Source of the DNA: Betaproteobacteria bacterium
GTDB lineage: Bacteria; Pseudomonadota; Gammaproteobacteria; Burkholderiales; SG8-41
Reading direction: 5' to 3'
Length of the DNA stretch: 47,732 nucleotides
Assembly: GCA_028292225.1 (NCBI GenBank)
Contig: JAQGMV010000443.1
Span: 1-47,732 of the forward strand
Part shown: positions 16,273-25,890 of the stretch, piece by piece
How the letters are laid out: every line of letters begins with the position of its first letter
Position numbering within the stretch: the first letter of the stretch is position 1
Position numbers and translations under genes: made by a program
Notes under the pieces: generated by a model
Databases searched by the model: none
What the model saw: the letters and a program-made list of their open reading frames with translations, nothing else
What the model was told of the DNA's origin: nothing

Positions 16273-17780
16273 CTTGGCAAACTTTTTGCGGCCCTGAACA
16301 TCCAGTGCCGTAGTGATTGTCGCATCGACGGAAGGGCCAGCACTGCCGCGCCTACCAGAGCCGGCCAGACCAGCGCGAGCCACGCCACCGCGCCAGCTCT
16401 TCCGAGTTCCGGAGGCTCCAGCGCTTTCAGCAACAGCGCTGCAAGTGTGATGAACATGAGCGGGCGCAGCACATCGTCACGAAGCCAGACCCATTTCTGG
16501 GCATTGAGGTACCGACGGTGCAAAAACGCCGTCTGTAGCGAAACGTATATGACGTTCATCAGTATCCATGCGATCGCGGTTCCGATCATGCCCCCCGCTT
16601 TGGCGCCGATTATAATTGCCGGGATCACCACCAGCATGGACATCGCATTGAGCGTCACCGCGAGACGCGTCCAGCCGTATGCCGTCGCAAGCGACGCGGG
16701 AACATACATGAGCCCATTGAGCGTGTAGCCGATTGCGAGCAGGGAGGTGACGGCTGCTATCTGGGCTGCAAGCGAGGGGCTGCCTGACCACACCATCACA
16801 ACGGCATGCGAGAACAGGATCAGCAACATGGCCGCCGGAAGAACAGCAGCGGCGAGTGCCTGGCACGCCTGATGGTAGGTTCTAACGAGCGCCCCCTCGT
16901 CGTCGCCGGCGATGTCCTGGACCAGCCGCGGATACGCTGCCGTGACTATGGGACGCGCGAATATTGCGATGCCACTTGCAAGTGTCGCCGCCATCATGTA
17001 CTGACCGAAAGTCTCGAGGCTCAGCAGTTTGGACAGGACGAGCTTGTCGGTCTGCGCCATCGCGACGCCGAGCGAGTTCCCGAGGAACATGCCCGCCGCG
17101 AACCTCCAGATCGATTTGAGGCGATCAAGCCGGAACACGGTGGCGTCGCGCCCCGCGGGAAGCAGCCGCCTGAAGCGCAGCATCAGGACGACCGATTCAA
17201 CCACGGCGGTGGCGAATTGCCACTGGAAAAAAGCCCCGAGGTTTCCCCCGTAAACCGCCAGAATCAGAACGGCGCCCAGCGCCCGCACCGTCGCCATTGC
17301 CGAGGTGAACGCGTTGAGCCAGACCTGTTGCTGAAGGCCCTGAATCGCCGCTACGTACAATTGTCCCCACCAACGGGCCAGCAGCGCGAGTGCGAGCAGA
17401 CGCACGCTGTCGATCAGCATCTCGCGCGTGAGCACCACCGGATTGAGCCAGCTCGCCGCGAGCGCCGGAAGCACGAGCCACGCCACCAGCGCGAGCGCAG
17501 CCGCTATCGCACAATAAACGACTTCGACCGGAAGCATCAGTTCGCGGATACCGCTCGCAGTGTATTGCCCGGCGCTGTAGCGTGCCATTTCGCGGTTGAC
17601 CGCGGCGCAGATTCCCAGGTCGAGCAGATAGATCCAGACCTGGAGCGAGGCGAAAAAGCCGATCAGACCAATGGCCTCCATTCCGAGGTAGCTCGCATAT
17701 ACCGGCACGAAACCGATATTCATGAGCGTCGTCCACCCCTGCCCCAGGAAGTTGGCGACCACGTTCAGCTTGGTAGACAT
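16269..17780 (-). CDS. wzx: Wzx-type O-unit flippase
   Basis: A polytopic membrane protein of 503 residues with about 12-14 hydrophobic segments. It begins LNVVANFLGQGWTTLMNIGFVPVY, the usual start of MATE/MOP-superfamily polysaccharide exporters. Other typical stretches are YMAATLASGIAIFARPIVTAAYPRL and VWSGSPSLAAQIAAVTSLLAIGYTLNGLMYVP. It should flip the undecaprenyl-linked repeat unit across the inner membrane. It is translationally coupled to the downstream glycosyltransferase by a 4-base overlap. The 196-base spacer upstream shows no convincing gene. Confidence 0.9.
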   Translation of the reverse strand: MSTKLNVVANFLGQGWTTLMNIGFVPVYASYLGMEAIGLIGFFASLQVWIYLLDLGICAAVNREMARYSAGQYTASGIRELMLPVEVVYCAIAAALALVAWLVLPALAASWLNPVVLTREMLIDSVRLLALALLARWWGQLYVAAIQGLQQQVWLNAFTSAMATVRALGAVLILAVYGGNLGAFFQWQFATAVVESVVLMLRFRRLLPAGRDATVFRLDRLKSIWRFAAGMFLGNSLGVAMAQTDKLVLSKLLSLETFGQYMMAATLASGIAIFARPIVTAAYPRLVQDIAGDDEGALVRTYHQACQALAAAVLPAAMLLILFSHAVVMVWSGSPSLAAQIAAVTSLLAIGYTLNGLMYVPASLATAYGWTRLAVTLNAMSMLVVIPAIIIGAKAGGMIGTAIAWILMNVIYVSLQTAFLHRRYLNAQKWVWLRDDVLRPLMFITLAALLLKALEPPELGRAGAVAWLALVWPALVGAAVLALPSMRQSLRHWMFRAAKSLPR

Positions 17781-17976
17781 AGTGGTGCCTTGAAGAGCGG
17801 CTCGTTGGCGTGCGCGTCGCAGGGGGCGCTGCGCAGGCCGACCGAGGGACTACTGGCACCGACCATGCAATCTCTGTAGAGGCCCTACGCGGAAGCGCAA
17901 GAGGGAGCCAGCCGGCAAACCGCGAGCACCAGTGCGAGCGATTGCACGACGCCGACGATGATTCCCCCGTGCGCGC

Positions 17977-20079
17977 TCAGGCGTCACTGACACTCTGCGA
18001 GAACCGCGACAGGTCCTCCTGATTCGGAAAAAACCATGGCCCGTAAGCCCGTACGTCGACGTCCGCGAGTGGGCCGAAGCGGCAGTTAGCGTATCGCGTA
18101 CGCCTTTTCTCGAGGTAATCCTCATGCGAGACTTCCGCGAAAGTCGCCAGATTCTCCTGCTTCGGAATCCAGTAGTCCCCGATCGCCAGATAGTCGATGT
18201 CCATGAACCCGAACGATTCGATCGCATCGAGCGGCGTATCGACAATCGCCTCGCCGTTCACGTTGAAGCTGGTGTTGATCACCATGGGCAATCCGGTCTG
18301 GCGCTCGAAGGCCTTGATGATCGCGTAAAAGTCGGCATTCTGTGCCGGCGTAACCGTCTGGACCCGCGCGGTGCCGTCGACGTGTACGACCGCAGGCACC
18401 ACTTTTGCGGTGCCTGGCTTCGCCCTCGCGATCAGCAGCATGAAAGGTGTATCGATCTCGACGTCGAAATACTCGTGCACGCGCTCGCGCAGGCACGCGG
18501 GAGCGAACGGCCGGAACTCTTCGCGATGCTTGACCCGGATGTTCAGTATGTCCTTCATTTCCGGAAACGCAGGATTGGCGAGGATAGAACGGTTGCCGAG
18601 CGCACGCGGCCCGAATTCGGCACCGCCGCGATAACGCGCAACGATCTTGCCTTGGGCGAGAGCGCCCGCAATTTCGTCGGCGATCGATTGCGGCTTTGAA
18701 TACTTCACTCCGGTCGCGCTGAGCGCCTGCTGAATTTCCTGCTCGACGCCCTCATAGCCGAAGTAGCAGCTGTAGATCCTGCCGCTGTCGGTCAACTTGC
18801 GCTGGAAGAGCTGGGCCTGCGCTGCGCCGACACTGGTGCCATCGTCTGCCGACGCGGGATATACAAAAACGTCATCGCAGACACCCGACTGGCGTATCGC
18901 TTCATTCATCAGGCCGTTGAGCCCGACTCCACCGGCGATCGCCAGCTTACGGCTTCCGGTGAGCGCGACGGCCTTTTCGGCGAGCCGCACGCCGAGCCGC
19001 TCGACTGCTTTCTGAGCCGACGCGGCGAGGTCGAAGTGCGCCTGAGAGAGCGGCGTCCCGGCAGCGCGGGGCGGCAGCAGCTCCGCGAACGCCTCTGAAA
19101 ACCGAAAACGGCGATGGCCCGAGTTACGCACGTCGCCTACGACGAAGTGCTCCGTCTCGAGCAGCCGCAGGCGGCCTTGGTCGTCGACCTCCATGCTTTT
19201 TTCCAGCAGTTCGTGGAAGCGCGGCTCGCCGTACGCCGACATGCCCATGACCTTGTACTCGTCACCGTGGTCGAAGCCGAGGTACCGTGTCACCGTAAGA
19301 TAGAACGAGCCGAGACTATGAGGCCAATACGACTGTGCAACAAGATCGAGAGCGTCTGGACGCGCACGATAGACGCTCGTCGTATCCGCCTCGCCCTGGC
19401 CGTCAATCACCAGGATCGCCGCTTCGGCGTAGCCGGAACCGAAATAAGCCGAGGCGGCGTGGCACACGTGATGATTCACGAACTGCACGCTTATGCCGGG
19501 GAACAGACCGGAGATGATGTCTCCGATTGTGCGGTACTTGATCCCGGAGTTCAGGTACCACGTGGCGCGGAATGCGATTTGCCGCGCTTCATCCTGCGAC
19601 ACGCCGGCATCGTGCATGGCGGATGCGAGAAAGCGTTGCGTGGCGTTGTCGTTTTCGAATGACAGCGGTACGGCCTCGGGAAAATAATCCAGCAGGGCCT
19701 TGAAAAGGCTGTCGGCCTTGTTGTCTGCGACGATGAGGCGGACCTCGTTCTGAAACGCCTTGGTCAGGTACTCAATGGGACTGAAGTTCACGGCGACCGA
19801 CGAAATTACGAATCCCAGCTTGCGTGCCGTGGTACAGCAGCGGTGGATCGCGCCGATCGGGAAGCGGCTTTCGTGCTTGACGTTCGAAAGGCGCTCTTCT
19901 GCGACGGCGTGAAGCACGGCGCCTGTGCGCGCACATACCAGCGCGGCCGAAGTGTCGTGAGTAAGCGCACCGATGCCAAGGATCGCCTGGGCCTTGCCTG
20001 CCGTCGCGGAGAATACGTCGGGGTACTGCTCGGTCAACGGAGTGATTTGTGCTTCAAACTTTTCGGGAAATATTTTCAT
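17977..20079 (-). CDS. NodU/TobZ-family carbamoyltransferase
   Basis: I start it at the ATG at 20079 (MKIFPEKFEAQITP), about 700 residues. The N-terminal Kae1-like domain has ILGIGALTHDTSAALV, AVAEERLSNVKHESRFPIGAI, FVNHHVCHAASAYFGSGY and VIDGQGEADTTSVY. The C-terminal YrdC-like part has ARYRGGAEFGPRALGNRSIL, HREEFRPFAPACL and TSFNVNGEAIVDTP. These are hallmarks of NodU/CmcH/TobZ O-carbamoyltransferases, which transfer carbamoyl from carbamoyl phosphate through carbamoyl-AMP. It probably carbamoylates a hydroxyl of a repeat-unit sugar. The family is secure; the acceptor is inferred. Confidence 0.92.
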   Translation of the reverse strand: MKIFPEKFEAQITPLTEQYPDVFSATAGKAQAILGIGALTHDTSAALVCARTGAVLHAVAEERLSNVKHESRFPIGAIHRCCTTARKLGFVISSVAVNFSPIEYLTKAFQNEVRLIVADNKADSLFKALLDYFPEAVPLSFENDNATQRFLASAMHDAGVSQDEARQIAFRATWYLNSGIKYRTIGDIISGLFPGISVQFVNHHVCHAASAYFGSGYAEAAILVIDGQGEADTTSVYRARPDALDLVAQSYWPHSLGSFYLTVTRYLGFDHGDEYKVMGMSAYGEPRFHELLEKSMEVDDQGRLRLLETEHFVVGDVRNSGHRRFRFSEAFAELLPPRAAGTPLSQAHFDLAASAQKAVERLGVRLAEKAVALTGSRKLAIAGGVGLNGLMNEAIRQSGVCDDVFVYPASADDGTSVGAAQAQLFQRKLTDSGRIYSCYFGYEGVEQEIQQALSATGVKYSKPQSIADEIAGALAQGKIVARYRGGAEFGPRALGNRSILANPAFPEMKDILNIRVKHREEFRPFAPACLRERVHEYFDVEIDTPFMLLIARAKPGTAKVVPAVVHVDGTARVQTVTPAQNADFYAIIKAFERQTGLPMVINTSFNVNGEAIVDTPLDAIESFGFMDIDYLAIGDYWIPKQENLATFAEVSHEDYLEKRRTRYANCRFGPLADVDVRAYGPWFFPNQEDLSRFSQSVSDA

Positions 20080-20236
20080 GGCGTTGGTCTGGTCATTGAC
20101 GGTGCGCGGCAGCCGCGAAATCGGCCCCACATCCGTAGCAATCGTTCAAGCATCGGGAACATGCCACACGACCGAGCACGACCCGGCCACGCGACACCAC
20201 GGGTGCGGGCGGCGAACGCCCGCACGTTTGCTGCCG

Positions 20237-20974
20237 TTAGTTCACTCGTTTCAAGTAGCCGCCGCCTAGCGCTTCAGTAATCATCCCTTTCGCCGCCCTG
20301 CTCTCGTCAACAATGAACCGAGCGTTGGTCGCAAGGAACTGACGCATCGCGGTGAGAGGATTGTCTCCCACGTCCCAAGGCCTGTCGTCGTAATAACCCT
20401 TGGGGAAATACTCGATGAACGTGTCCGGCAGCACCAGGTACGAGCCCAGCGACACCAGGTCGTTATAAAGCTCCAGTTCCTTCAGGACGTGGTCATGAGT
20501 ATGGAGTGAGTCGAGCACGACGAGGACCCGCTTCTTGCCCGCTGCTGCGGCTTTCACCTTTGCCACGACGTCCGGAGCGACCGACGACCCCTCGATCAAA
20601 TCGATGCGGCGGAACATCGGATGCGCCTCGATCGCCTCACGGTTGTGCGCCCGGATGTCGATGTCGATCCCCAGGACTCGGCCATCACCGCCGAGGAGTT
20701 CCAGCATCGACGCGGAAAATATCAGACTGCCGCCGTGGGCGACTCCGGTCTCGATGATCAGGTCCGGTTTGACCTCCCAGATGATCTCCTGCAGCACTAC
20801 GATATCGTTGGGGAACTTGATGATCGGCCGGCCAAGCCATGTGAAATTATAGGTGAACTTGTATCGATCGGCGTGGATCATCCAGTCGAGCGACTTGCGC
20901 TTGAGGTCCTCGTCCTTCGCCATCTCGTCGATGGCTTGCGCGCGCTCTTTTTGGAACTGTTCAATGGGATTCAT
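20237..20974 (-). CDS. CmcI-like (cephalosporin hydroxylase family) SAM-type protein
   Basis: A protein of 245 residues of the family named after cephalosporin hydroxylase/CmcI, which has a Rossmann methyltransferase fold. Key stretches are TYNFTWLGRPIIKFPNDIVV, KPDLIIETGVAHGGSLIF (glycine-rich SAM-site position), VLGIDIDIRAHN, IEGSSVAPDVV, VVLDSLHTHDHVLKELELY and PDTFIEYFPKG. Homologues are common in sugar clusters and are probably sugar O-methyltransferases rather than hydroxylases. It overlaps the upstream NAD-dependent epimerase gene by 4 bases (ATGA), tying it to the CDP-6-deoxyhexose branch. Confidence 0.85.
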   Translation of the reverse strand: MNPIEQFQKERAQAIDEMAKDEDLKRKSLDWMIHADRYKFTYNFTWLGRPIIKFPNDIVVLQEIIWEVKPDLIIETGVAHGGSLIFSASMLELLGGDGRVLGIDIDIRAHNREAIEAHPMFRRIDLIEGSSVAPDVVAKVKAAAAGKKRVLVVLDSLHTHDHVLKELELYNDLVSLGSYLVLPDTFIEYFPKGYYDDRPWDVGDNPLTAMRQFLATNARFIVDESRAAKGMITEALGGGYLKRVN

Positions 20975-21903
20975 TCATTTCCTCTCAAGACCGTAAATAT
21001 GTCGGCGATCTCCGCCTCCAGGCTGCTCTTGTCCTCTACGCCGAGCCCCGCTTTCTCGAGCTTCGTCGCCTCCGCAATGAGGGACTGGGACTCGGCCGGC
21101 GCATCGGAGCGCACCTGCAGCGCACACGGCTTGCCGAAGGACCGCTCGTACACGGACTGTACCAGGCGCGCGACCTCGATGATTGTCGTGCTGCCGCCGC
21201 CACCGATGGTCAGCGTCTGACCAGAAAGTTTTTTGAAGTTCTCGGCGATAGCCACGGTTCTGCTCGCCAACGCGCGCACGCTTATAAAGTCGCGGTGCTG
21301 CTGCCCGGACGACTGAAGGGTGATAGATCCCTGCTCGAAGGCTTCCTTGCAGAAACAGCTCGGGACGAGGGACCAGCGGTCAATATCCCGGTGCAGCGGC
21401 GCTCCGTAAACGTTGGTCGGCCGCAGGATCACCGACTCTACCGCGCCGTTTCGGCTGAACATGCGCACGTATTCTTCAGCGAAAAAGTGCGTAATCCCGT
21501 AGTCGTTGCGGCACAACGCGGGGTCGTCTTCGCCGACGAAGCCCTCTCCAATCCCGAATACCTGGAACGTCGAAAAATAAATGAGGCGAGGAATGTCAGC
21601 AGCACGGCAGAATTCGAGACAGTTGCGCGTCCCACGAACGTTCACGTCGAGCGCAAAATCCGCGTCGGCACAATCGATGTCGTTGGCCGCTGCCGCGTGA
21701 ATCATCAGGTCATAGCGCGGAAACGCCGGTTCGGGCCAGGGATCGCGTATGTCCCAGCGGTGAAAAGCCACGGAACGACAGATATCTTCCAGATGGTCAG
21801 GTTTCCCGCGACTGACAACACCGACTTCGTGTCCGCGTCCCAGCAGTTCCGTAACAACGTAACTACCGATGTATCCGAACCCCCCTGTGACCAGCACTTT
21901 CAT
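20971..21903 (-). CDS. NAD-dependent sugar epimerase/4-ketoreductase with Lys-to-His change in YxxxK
   Basis: An extended SDR protein of 310 residues: VTGGFGYIGSYVVTELLGRG at the N-terminus, MIHAAAANDIDCAD, YFSTFQVFGIGEG and LRPTNVYGAP. The catalytic Tyr-x3-Lys appears as DYGITHFFAEEY, with His (codon CAC, checked on the minus strand) where Lys is expected. It is encoded between a 3,5-epimerase-like gene and a CmcI-like gene, both with 4-base overlaps, downstream of CDP-glucose enzymes. It probably reduces or epimerises the 4-keto group of CDP-6-deoxyhexose. The dyad change may be normal in this subfamily or may weaken NAD-dependent chemistry. Confidence 0.8.
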   Translation of the reverse strand: MKVLVTGGFGYIGSYVVTELLGRGHEVGVVSRGKPDHLEDICRSVAFHRWDIRDPWPEPAFPRYDLMIHAAAANDIDCADADFALDVNVRGTRNCLEFCRAADIPRLIYFSTFQVFGIGEGFVGEDDPALCRNDYGITHFFAEEYVRMFSRNGAVESVILRPTNVYGAPLHRDIDRWSLVPSCFCKEAFEQGSITLQSSGQQHRDFISVRALASRTVAIAENFKKLSGQTLTIGGGGSTTIIEVARLVQSVYERSFGKPCALQVRSDAPAESQSLIAEATKLEKAGLGVEDKSSLEAEIADIFTVLRGNE

Positions 21904-22430
21904 GCGACGAAATCGGGGTACGCAGCGTCCTTATCGGACATTATGGGATCGATGATCGGCCAGTCGATGCCGAAAAATGGGTCGTTCCAGCGAATTCCGC
22001 CCTCGTCGCCGGGGCTGTAGAAATTCGAGACCTGGTAGGTCACGTGGCAATCATCCTCAAGCGTGACGAAGCCGTGAGCGAATCCCTCGGGCACATAGAG
22101 CAGGCGGTTATCGTCGCGCGCGAGCTCGATCTTCAGATGTTTGCCGAAGGTAGGCGAGCTTCGGCGCACATCGATGATCACGTCGAGGATGCGACCAGCT
22201 GTGACCCGCACCAGCTTGACCTCCGCAGCTTGGCCGCGCTGGAAATGCATGCCTCTGAGAGTGCCCTTCCTGTTGGACCTCGACACATTCGTTTGGACGA
22301 AATCCGTCTTAAATCCAGCGCTTTCGAACTCACGCGCACAGAAAGTGCGTGCGAAAGCGCCGCGGTGGTCGGAATGTGCTTCGAGCTCGATGATAAAGGC
22401 CCCTTCGAGGGGCGTAGGGCGGAATTTCAT
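21900..22430 (-). CDS. dTDP-4-dehydrorhamnose 3,5-epimerase-family protein
   Basis: A cupin protein of 176 residues of the RmlC family. It starts MKFRPTPLEGAFIIELEAHS and contains DHRGAFARTFCAREFESAGF, TNVSRSNRKGTLRGMHFQ (catalytic-type His), VLDVIIDVRRSSPTFGK and LLYVPEGFAHGFVTLED. RmlC acts on dTDP-4-keto-6-deoxyglucose, but here no RmlA, RmlB or RmlD is present. The gene follows a CDP-glucose dehydratase by 112 bases, so CDP-4-keto-6-deoxyglucose is the more likely substrate. One- or two-carbon epimerisation cannot be told from sequence. Confidence 0.9.
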   Translation of the reverse strand: MKFRPTPLEGAFIIELEAHSDHRGAFARTFCAREFESAGFKTDFVQTNVSRSNRKGTLRGMHFQRGQAAEVKLVRVTAGRILDVIIDVRRSSPTFGKHLKIELARDDNRLLYVPEGFAHGFVTLEDDCHVTYQVSNFYSPGDEGGIRWNDPFFGIDWPIIDPIMSDKDAAYPDFVA

Positions 22431-22542
22431 GCGCGCGCTGAGCCCGGCCGCAAGACCCGGATCGTCGCCGATACCGGCATTCCACCGTTGCGATACCGCT
22501 GAGGGAATTCAGCGCCTCTGTGCTGGCCGTGACTTGAATGCA

Positions 22543-23601
22543 TCATGCTTGAAGTAATCCGGCGTATTGGTTGATTTGTTCCCGTACGAGGGTGCCGGCG
22601 TCCCGTCCCTCATCGTACGCCGCATACCATTGTGCGGTCCACGAGAGCGCGTCCCCGAGGTTCAGGCGGGCCGCCCAACCCAGCAGCGAGCGCGCTTTCG
22701 AGCAATCTAGCTTGAGGTAGTGCGCCTCGTGCGGATGCGCAGAGGGATCTATCTCCCACCGCAGTCCACGCCGCGATGCAGCGATTTCCCGTGCTATCCA
22801 TTCGACAGGTTTGGCATCCTCGTCTCGGGGACCGAAATTCCACGCCCCCCCATAAACATTGCCTTCACGACACAATCTTTCTGCGAGCAGCAAATAGCCC
22901 GAGAGTGGATCGAGCACGTGTTGCCAGGGCCGAACGGCTTTCGGGTTACGCAGACGCAGGGGGGTTTTGGCCGCCGCAGCGCGCATCATGTCTGGTATGA
23001 GCCGATCTTTCGCCCAGTCGCCGCCGCCGATCACATTCCCTGCACGCGCGCTGGCTACCGCGATGCCTTCGGTCAGGAAAGAACTGCGGTACGCGCTCGT
23101 CACGAGCTCCGCACAGGCCTTGCTGCTTGAATAGGGATCATGCCCGCCGAGAGGCTCATCCTCGCGATAGCCCCAGACCCACTCGCGGTTCTCATAACAC
23201 TTGTCGCTGGTTACGATGACTACCGCTTTGACACCGCCGGCGTGCCGCACGGCCTCCAGCAGATTGACGGTGCCCATTACATTCGTTTCATAGGTCTCGC
23301 GCGGATGGTCGTAGGACTCCCGAACGAGCGACTGCGCAGCGAGATGAAAGACCACTTCCGGACACGATTCTGCAAGAGCGGCCCTCAGTGGCTCGAACTC
23401 GCGGACGTCCCCCGCTATCGAAGCCATGCCCTTCTCGATCCGCGCGCCCTCGAAAAGGCTGGGCGTCGTAGGCGGCGGCAGCGAATATCCCGTCATGTGC
23501 GCGCCCAAGCCCTGCAGCCAGCAGGAAAGCCAGCTGCCCTTAAAGCCGGTATGTCCGGTCACAAAGACGCGCTTCGCACGCCAAAAACCGGCGTCCGTCA
23601 C
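22543..23601 (-). CDS. rfbG: CDP-glucose 4,6-dehydratase
   Basis: The ORF track starts at 23751, but the true start is the GTG at 23601 (or 23604), overlapping the stop of the cytidylyltransferase gene (GTGA), giving about 352 residues. The N-terminus [19 protein letters not shown] is diagnostic of RfbG/DdhB. It continues with [48 protein letters not shown] and the [10 protein letters not shown] dyad. It converts CDP-glucose to CDP-4-keto-6-deoxyglucose, directly after the cytidylyltransferase step. Confidence 0.93.
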   Translation of the reverse strand: MTDAGFWRAKRVFVTGHTGFKGSWLSCWLQGLGAHMTGYSLPPPTTPSLFEGARIEKGMASIAGDVREFEPLRAALAESCPEVVFHLAAQSLVRESYDHPRETYETNVMGTVNLLEAVRHAGGVKAVVIVTSDKCYENREWVWGYREDEPLGGHDPYSSSKACAELVTSAYRSSFLTEGIAVASARAGNVIGGGDWAKDRLIPDMMRAAAAKTPLRLRNPKAVRPWQHVLDPLSGYLLLAERLCREGNVYGGAWNFGPRDEDAKPVEWIAREIAASRRGLRWEIDPSAHPHEAHYLKLDCSKARSLLGWAARLNLGDALSWTAQWYAAYDEGRDAGTLVREQINQYAGLLQA

Positions 23602-24365
23602 CACGCTTTCCAGGGTGCCATGCCGCTGTCCCACAGAGCTTCGAGGTGATTTTTTTCCCGCAACGTATCCATCGGTTGCCAAAAGCCGCGATGCTGGAAA
23701 GCCACGAGCTGCTTCTCCTTCGCCAACACCTCTAGCGGCGCCGCTTCCCACGGCGTTGTGTCGCCGTCGATATAGTCGATCACCTTCGGCGACAGAACGA
23801 AGAAGCCGCCGTTAATCCAGCCTCCATCGCCTTGCGGCTTTTCCAGAAAACCCCTGACGACGCCGCCGTCGAGCTCGAGCGAGCCGTAGCGACCGGGCGG
23901 CTGGACACCGGTAACAGTGGCAAGCTTCCCGTGTTGCTTGTGGAATGCCACCAGCGCTGTCATGTCGACGTCAGACAGCCCATCTCCGTACGTAAAACAG
24001 AAATCTTCACCGTCAAGAAAGTGCGCCACCCGTTTCAAGCGCCCGCCGGTCATCGTGTGCTCGCCCGTGTCGACAAGAGTCACCCGCCAAGGTTCTGCGT
24101 GATTATGGTGTACTTCCATATGGTTGTGCTTCATGTCGAAGGAGACATCCGACATATGCAGGAAGTAGTTGGCGAAGTACTCCTTGATCATGTAGCCCTT
24201 GTAACCCAGGCAGATCACGAAATCATGGATGCCGTGCGCCGAGTAAATCTTCAGGACATGCCAAAGTATCGGCTTGCCACCGATCTCGACCATCGGCTTC
24301 GGACGCACAGACGTCTCTTCACTGATACGCGTACCCAGACCACCGGCAAGTATGACGGCTTTCAT
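23598..24365 (-). CDS. rfbF: Glucose-1-phosphate cytidylyltransferase
   Basis: A protein of 255 residues with the RfbF/DdhA signature throughout: [83 protein letters not shown] and a C-terminal [15 protein letters not shown]. It makes CDP-glucose from CTP and glucose-1-phosphate, the entry to the CDP-6-deoxyhexose branch. It is coupled to rfbG by a 4-base overlap. A 105-base spacer separates it from the putative polymerase gene upstream. Confidence 0.95.
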   Translation of the reverse strand: MKAVILAGGLGTRISEETSVRPKPMVEIGGKPILWHVLKIYSAHGIHDFVICLGYKGYMIKEYFANYFLHMSDVSFDMKHNHMEVHHNHAEPWRVTLVDTGEHTMTGGRLKRVAHFLDGEDFCFTYGDGLSDVDMTALVAFHKQHGKLATVTGVQPPGRYGSLELDGGVVRGFLEKPQGDGGWINGGFFVLSPKVIDYIDGDTTPWEAAPLEVLAKEKQLVAFQHRGFWQPMDTLREKNHLEALWDSGMAPWKAW

Positions 24366-24470
24366 TATTGCGACACCACGGGATGACAGGGGGTTATTTC
24401 AACCGCTGGGCTAGTACATGGCGCACTACGCCAGCCCGGAGGGCCGAACTATACACTTTGTTTGGAGAAA

Positions 24471-25739
24471 TTAGGAAGTTACGCGATTTTGGCCATCGGC
24501 CGACAAGCTCTCGTTGTGTGGCTCAGAACGCCCGCGACATGAGGGCTCGCGTTGCTTGTCCATGGCGAGTAATACCCAAGCCGGCGGGAACGCATGAGAA
24601 TAGCCGAAACACAAATACAGCAAGGCAAAAAACTTGTTCACGAACGGCGCGGAGCTGGCGCTGAAAAACAAATAACCGAGGAAAACGACACCGAACGCCC
24701 CGTAGGCTGTGAGAGCCCAGGCCATCCCGGAATTCGCGGCGCCGGTGGCTGACAGCGACACCAGGGCGCTGTTCACGTTCGCGGCGCCGACGCCGAGCGG
24801 ATATTCACCGAGCGCCTGTATACCGGCGGACAACGAGCGAATGCGCGCCATCATCGACCAATCCGAGCTGACGTCTCCGCCGGCGAGCAGCAAGAGTGCC
24901 TGCATACCCCTGCCGAGATTCACCGTTGGAACGCGCTCAATCAGGCTAACGATCGCATCGGCGAACGGCAACAGCAGGGATGCGACGACCAACGCCAGTG
25001 CTACGAGCAATTTCGGCCGACGCGACGCGAGGAAGAAGAGGTAGATCAGCGAGTATGCGTAGCCCGCTCCCGACTTCGATACCACGATCATGGAGAAGAT
25101 CATCGCCGCAATCGCGATGGCACGAGGCCCGCGGATCTGTCCCGCCCGGTAGAAGTATTCGGTGACGATGAGAAAAAATACGAGCAGTCCTCCGAAAAGC
25201 CCGGGCTCGGTCGCGAATGTCAGCACACCACGAAAACCGAAGGGGTCATCCATCGAAAGGTTCAGGCCGCGCACGAAAAGCTGTTGGATCGGAAGGAAAA
25301 CACCGGGAGACAGCAGCAGCAGGATCGTCCAGACGAAGTAGATGACTATGACTGCCTGAAAGAGCGGGTAATTCAGGCTGGACATCTTGTCTTTGGCGAC
25401 GACGAACACTATGACCCCTGCGGGAAGTGCAAGGTACTTCCCGACATCGAGATCAGAGATCTCACCGGAGAAAGGCGATATGAAAAGGAGCGCAAGTACA
25501 GCCGGCACGAGGACGTAAAGCTCGCTGCGTTTCAGTTTGCCGGGAAGCAACCGCTCCCACAGCAGGATCAGCAAGGCGAAGCCCACCGCGAGGGGCTGGG
25601 TGTCCGTGGCAGCCGGCAAAGGCGACGCAAAGGGAAAAAACACCGCCAGAAAGAACGCGCTGATCAGCCAGCGCGGCGCGATAAAAGAGGGCACTCGGGG
25701 GGGCTGGCCTGCATGATTAGGCATTACTTGGGTGCTCAT
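24471..25739 (-). CDS. Polytopic membrane protein, candidate O-antigen polymerase (Wzy)
   Basis: A protein of about 422 residues from the ATG at 25739 (MSTQVMPNHAG; the ORF-track start is 13 codons upstream). About 10-12 hydrophobic segments are visible, including WLISAFFLAVFFPFASPLP, YPLFQAVIVIYFVWTILLLL and AIAIAAMIFSMIVVSKSGAGYAYSL. A larger loop in the second half contains LIERVPTVNLGRGMQALLL and ALGEYPLGVGAANVN. Wzy proteins are poorly conserved; the topology, the loop, the position in a Wzx/Wzz cluster and the absence of any other candidate support the call. It begins a leftward unit, divergent from the plus-strand oxidoreductases. Confidence 0.65.
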   Translation of the reverse strand: MSTQVMPNHAGQPPRVPSFIAPRWLISAFFLAVFFPFASPLPAATDTQPLAVGFALLILLWERLLPGKLKRSELYVLVPAVLALLFISPFSGEISDLDVGKYLALPAGVIVFVVAKDKMSSLNYPLFQAVIVIYFVWTILLLLSPGVFLPIQQLFVRGLNLSMDDPFGFRGVLTFATEPGLFGGLLVFFLIVTEYFYRAGQIRGPRAIAIAAMIFSMIVVSKSGAGYAYSLIYLFFLASRRPKLLVALALVVASLLLPFADAIVSLIERVPTVNLGRGMQALLLLAGGDVSSDWSMMARIRSLSAGIQALGEYPLGVGAANVNSALVSLSATGAANSGMAWALTAYGAFGVVFLGYLFFSASSAPFVNKFFALLYLCFGYSHAFPPAWVLLAMDKQREPSCRGRSEPHNESLSADGQNRVTS

Positions 25740-25890
25740 CCGGCGTGCCTCGATTCGATGTGCAACGCGCTCGTGCACCAGAGGAATAAGCTCTCGTAAC
25801 TCACGTCACAGATGTGGCACACTCCGCAGTCGAAGAAATGCCCCTGGCAGTATTTAGAAACGCAATTTTATCAATTCCGGCAGGTGTCCT

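Noticed and set aside
17781-17976. Possible small membrane protein between wzx and the carbamoyltransferase gene (a DUF5989-like protein often follows NodU homologues)
   Set aside because: The minus-strand frame gives only a short hydrophobic stretch without a good start or ribosome site and does not resemble that family.
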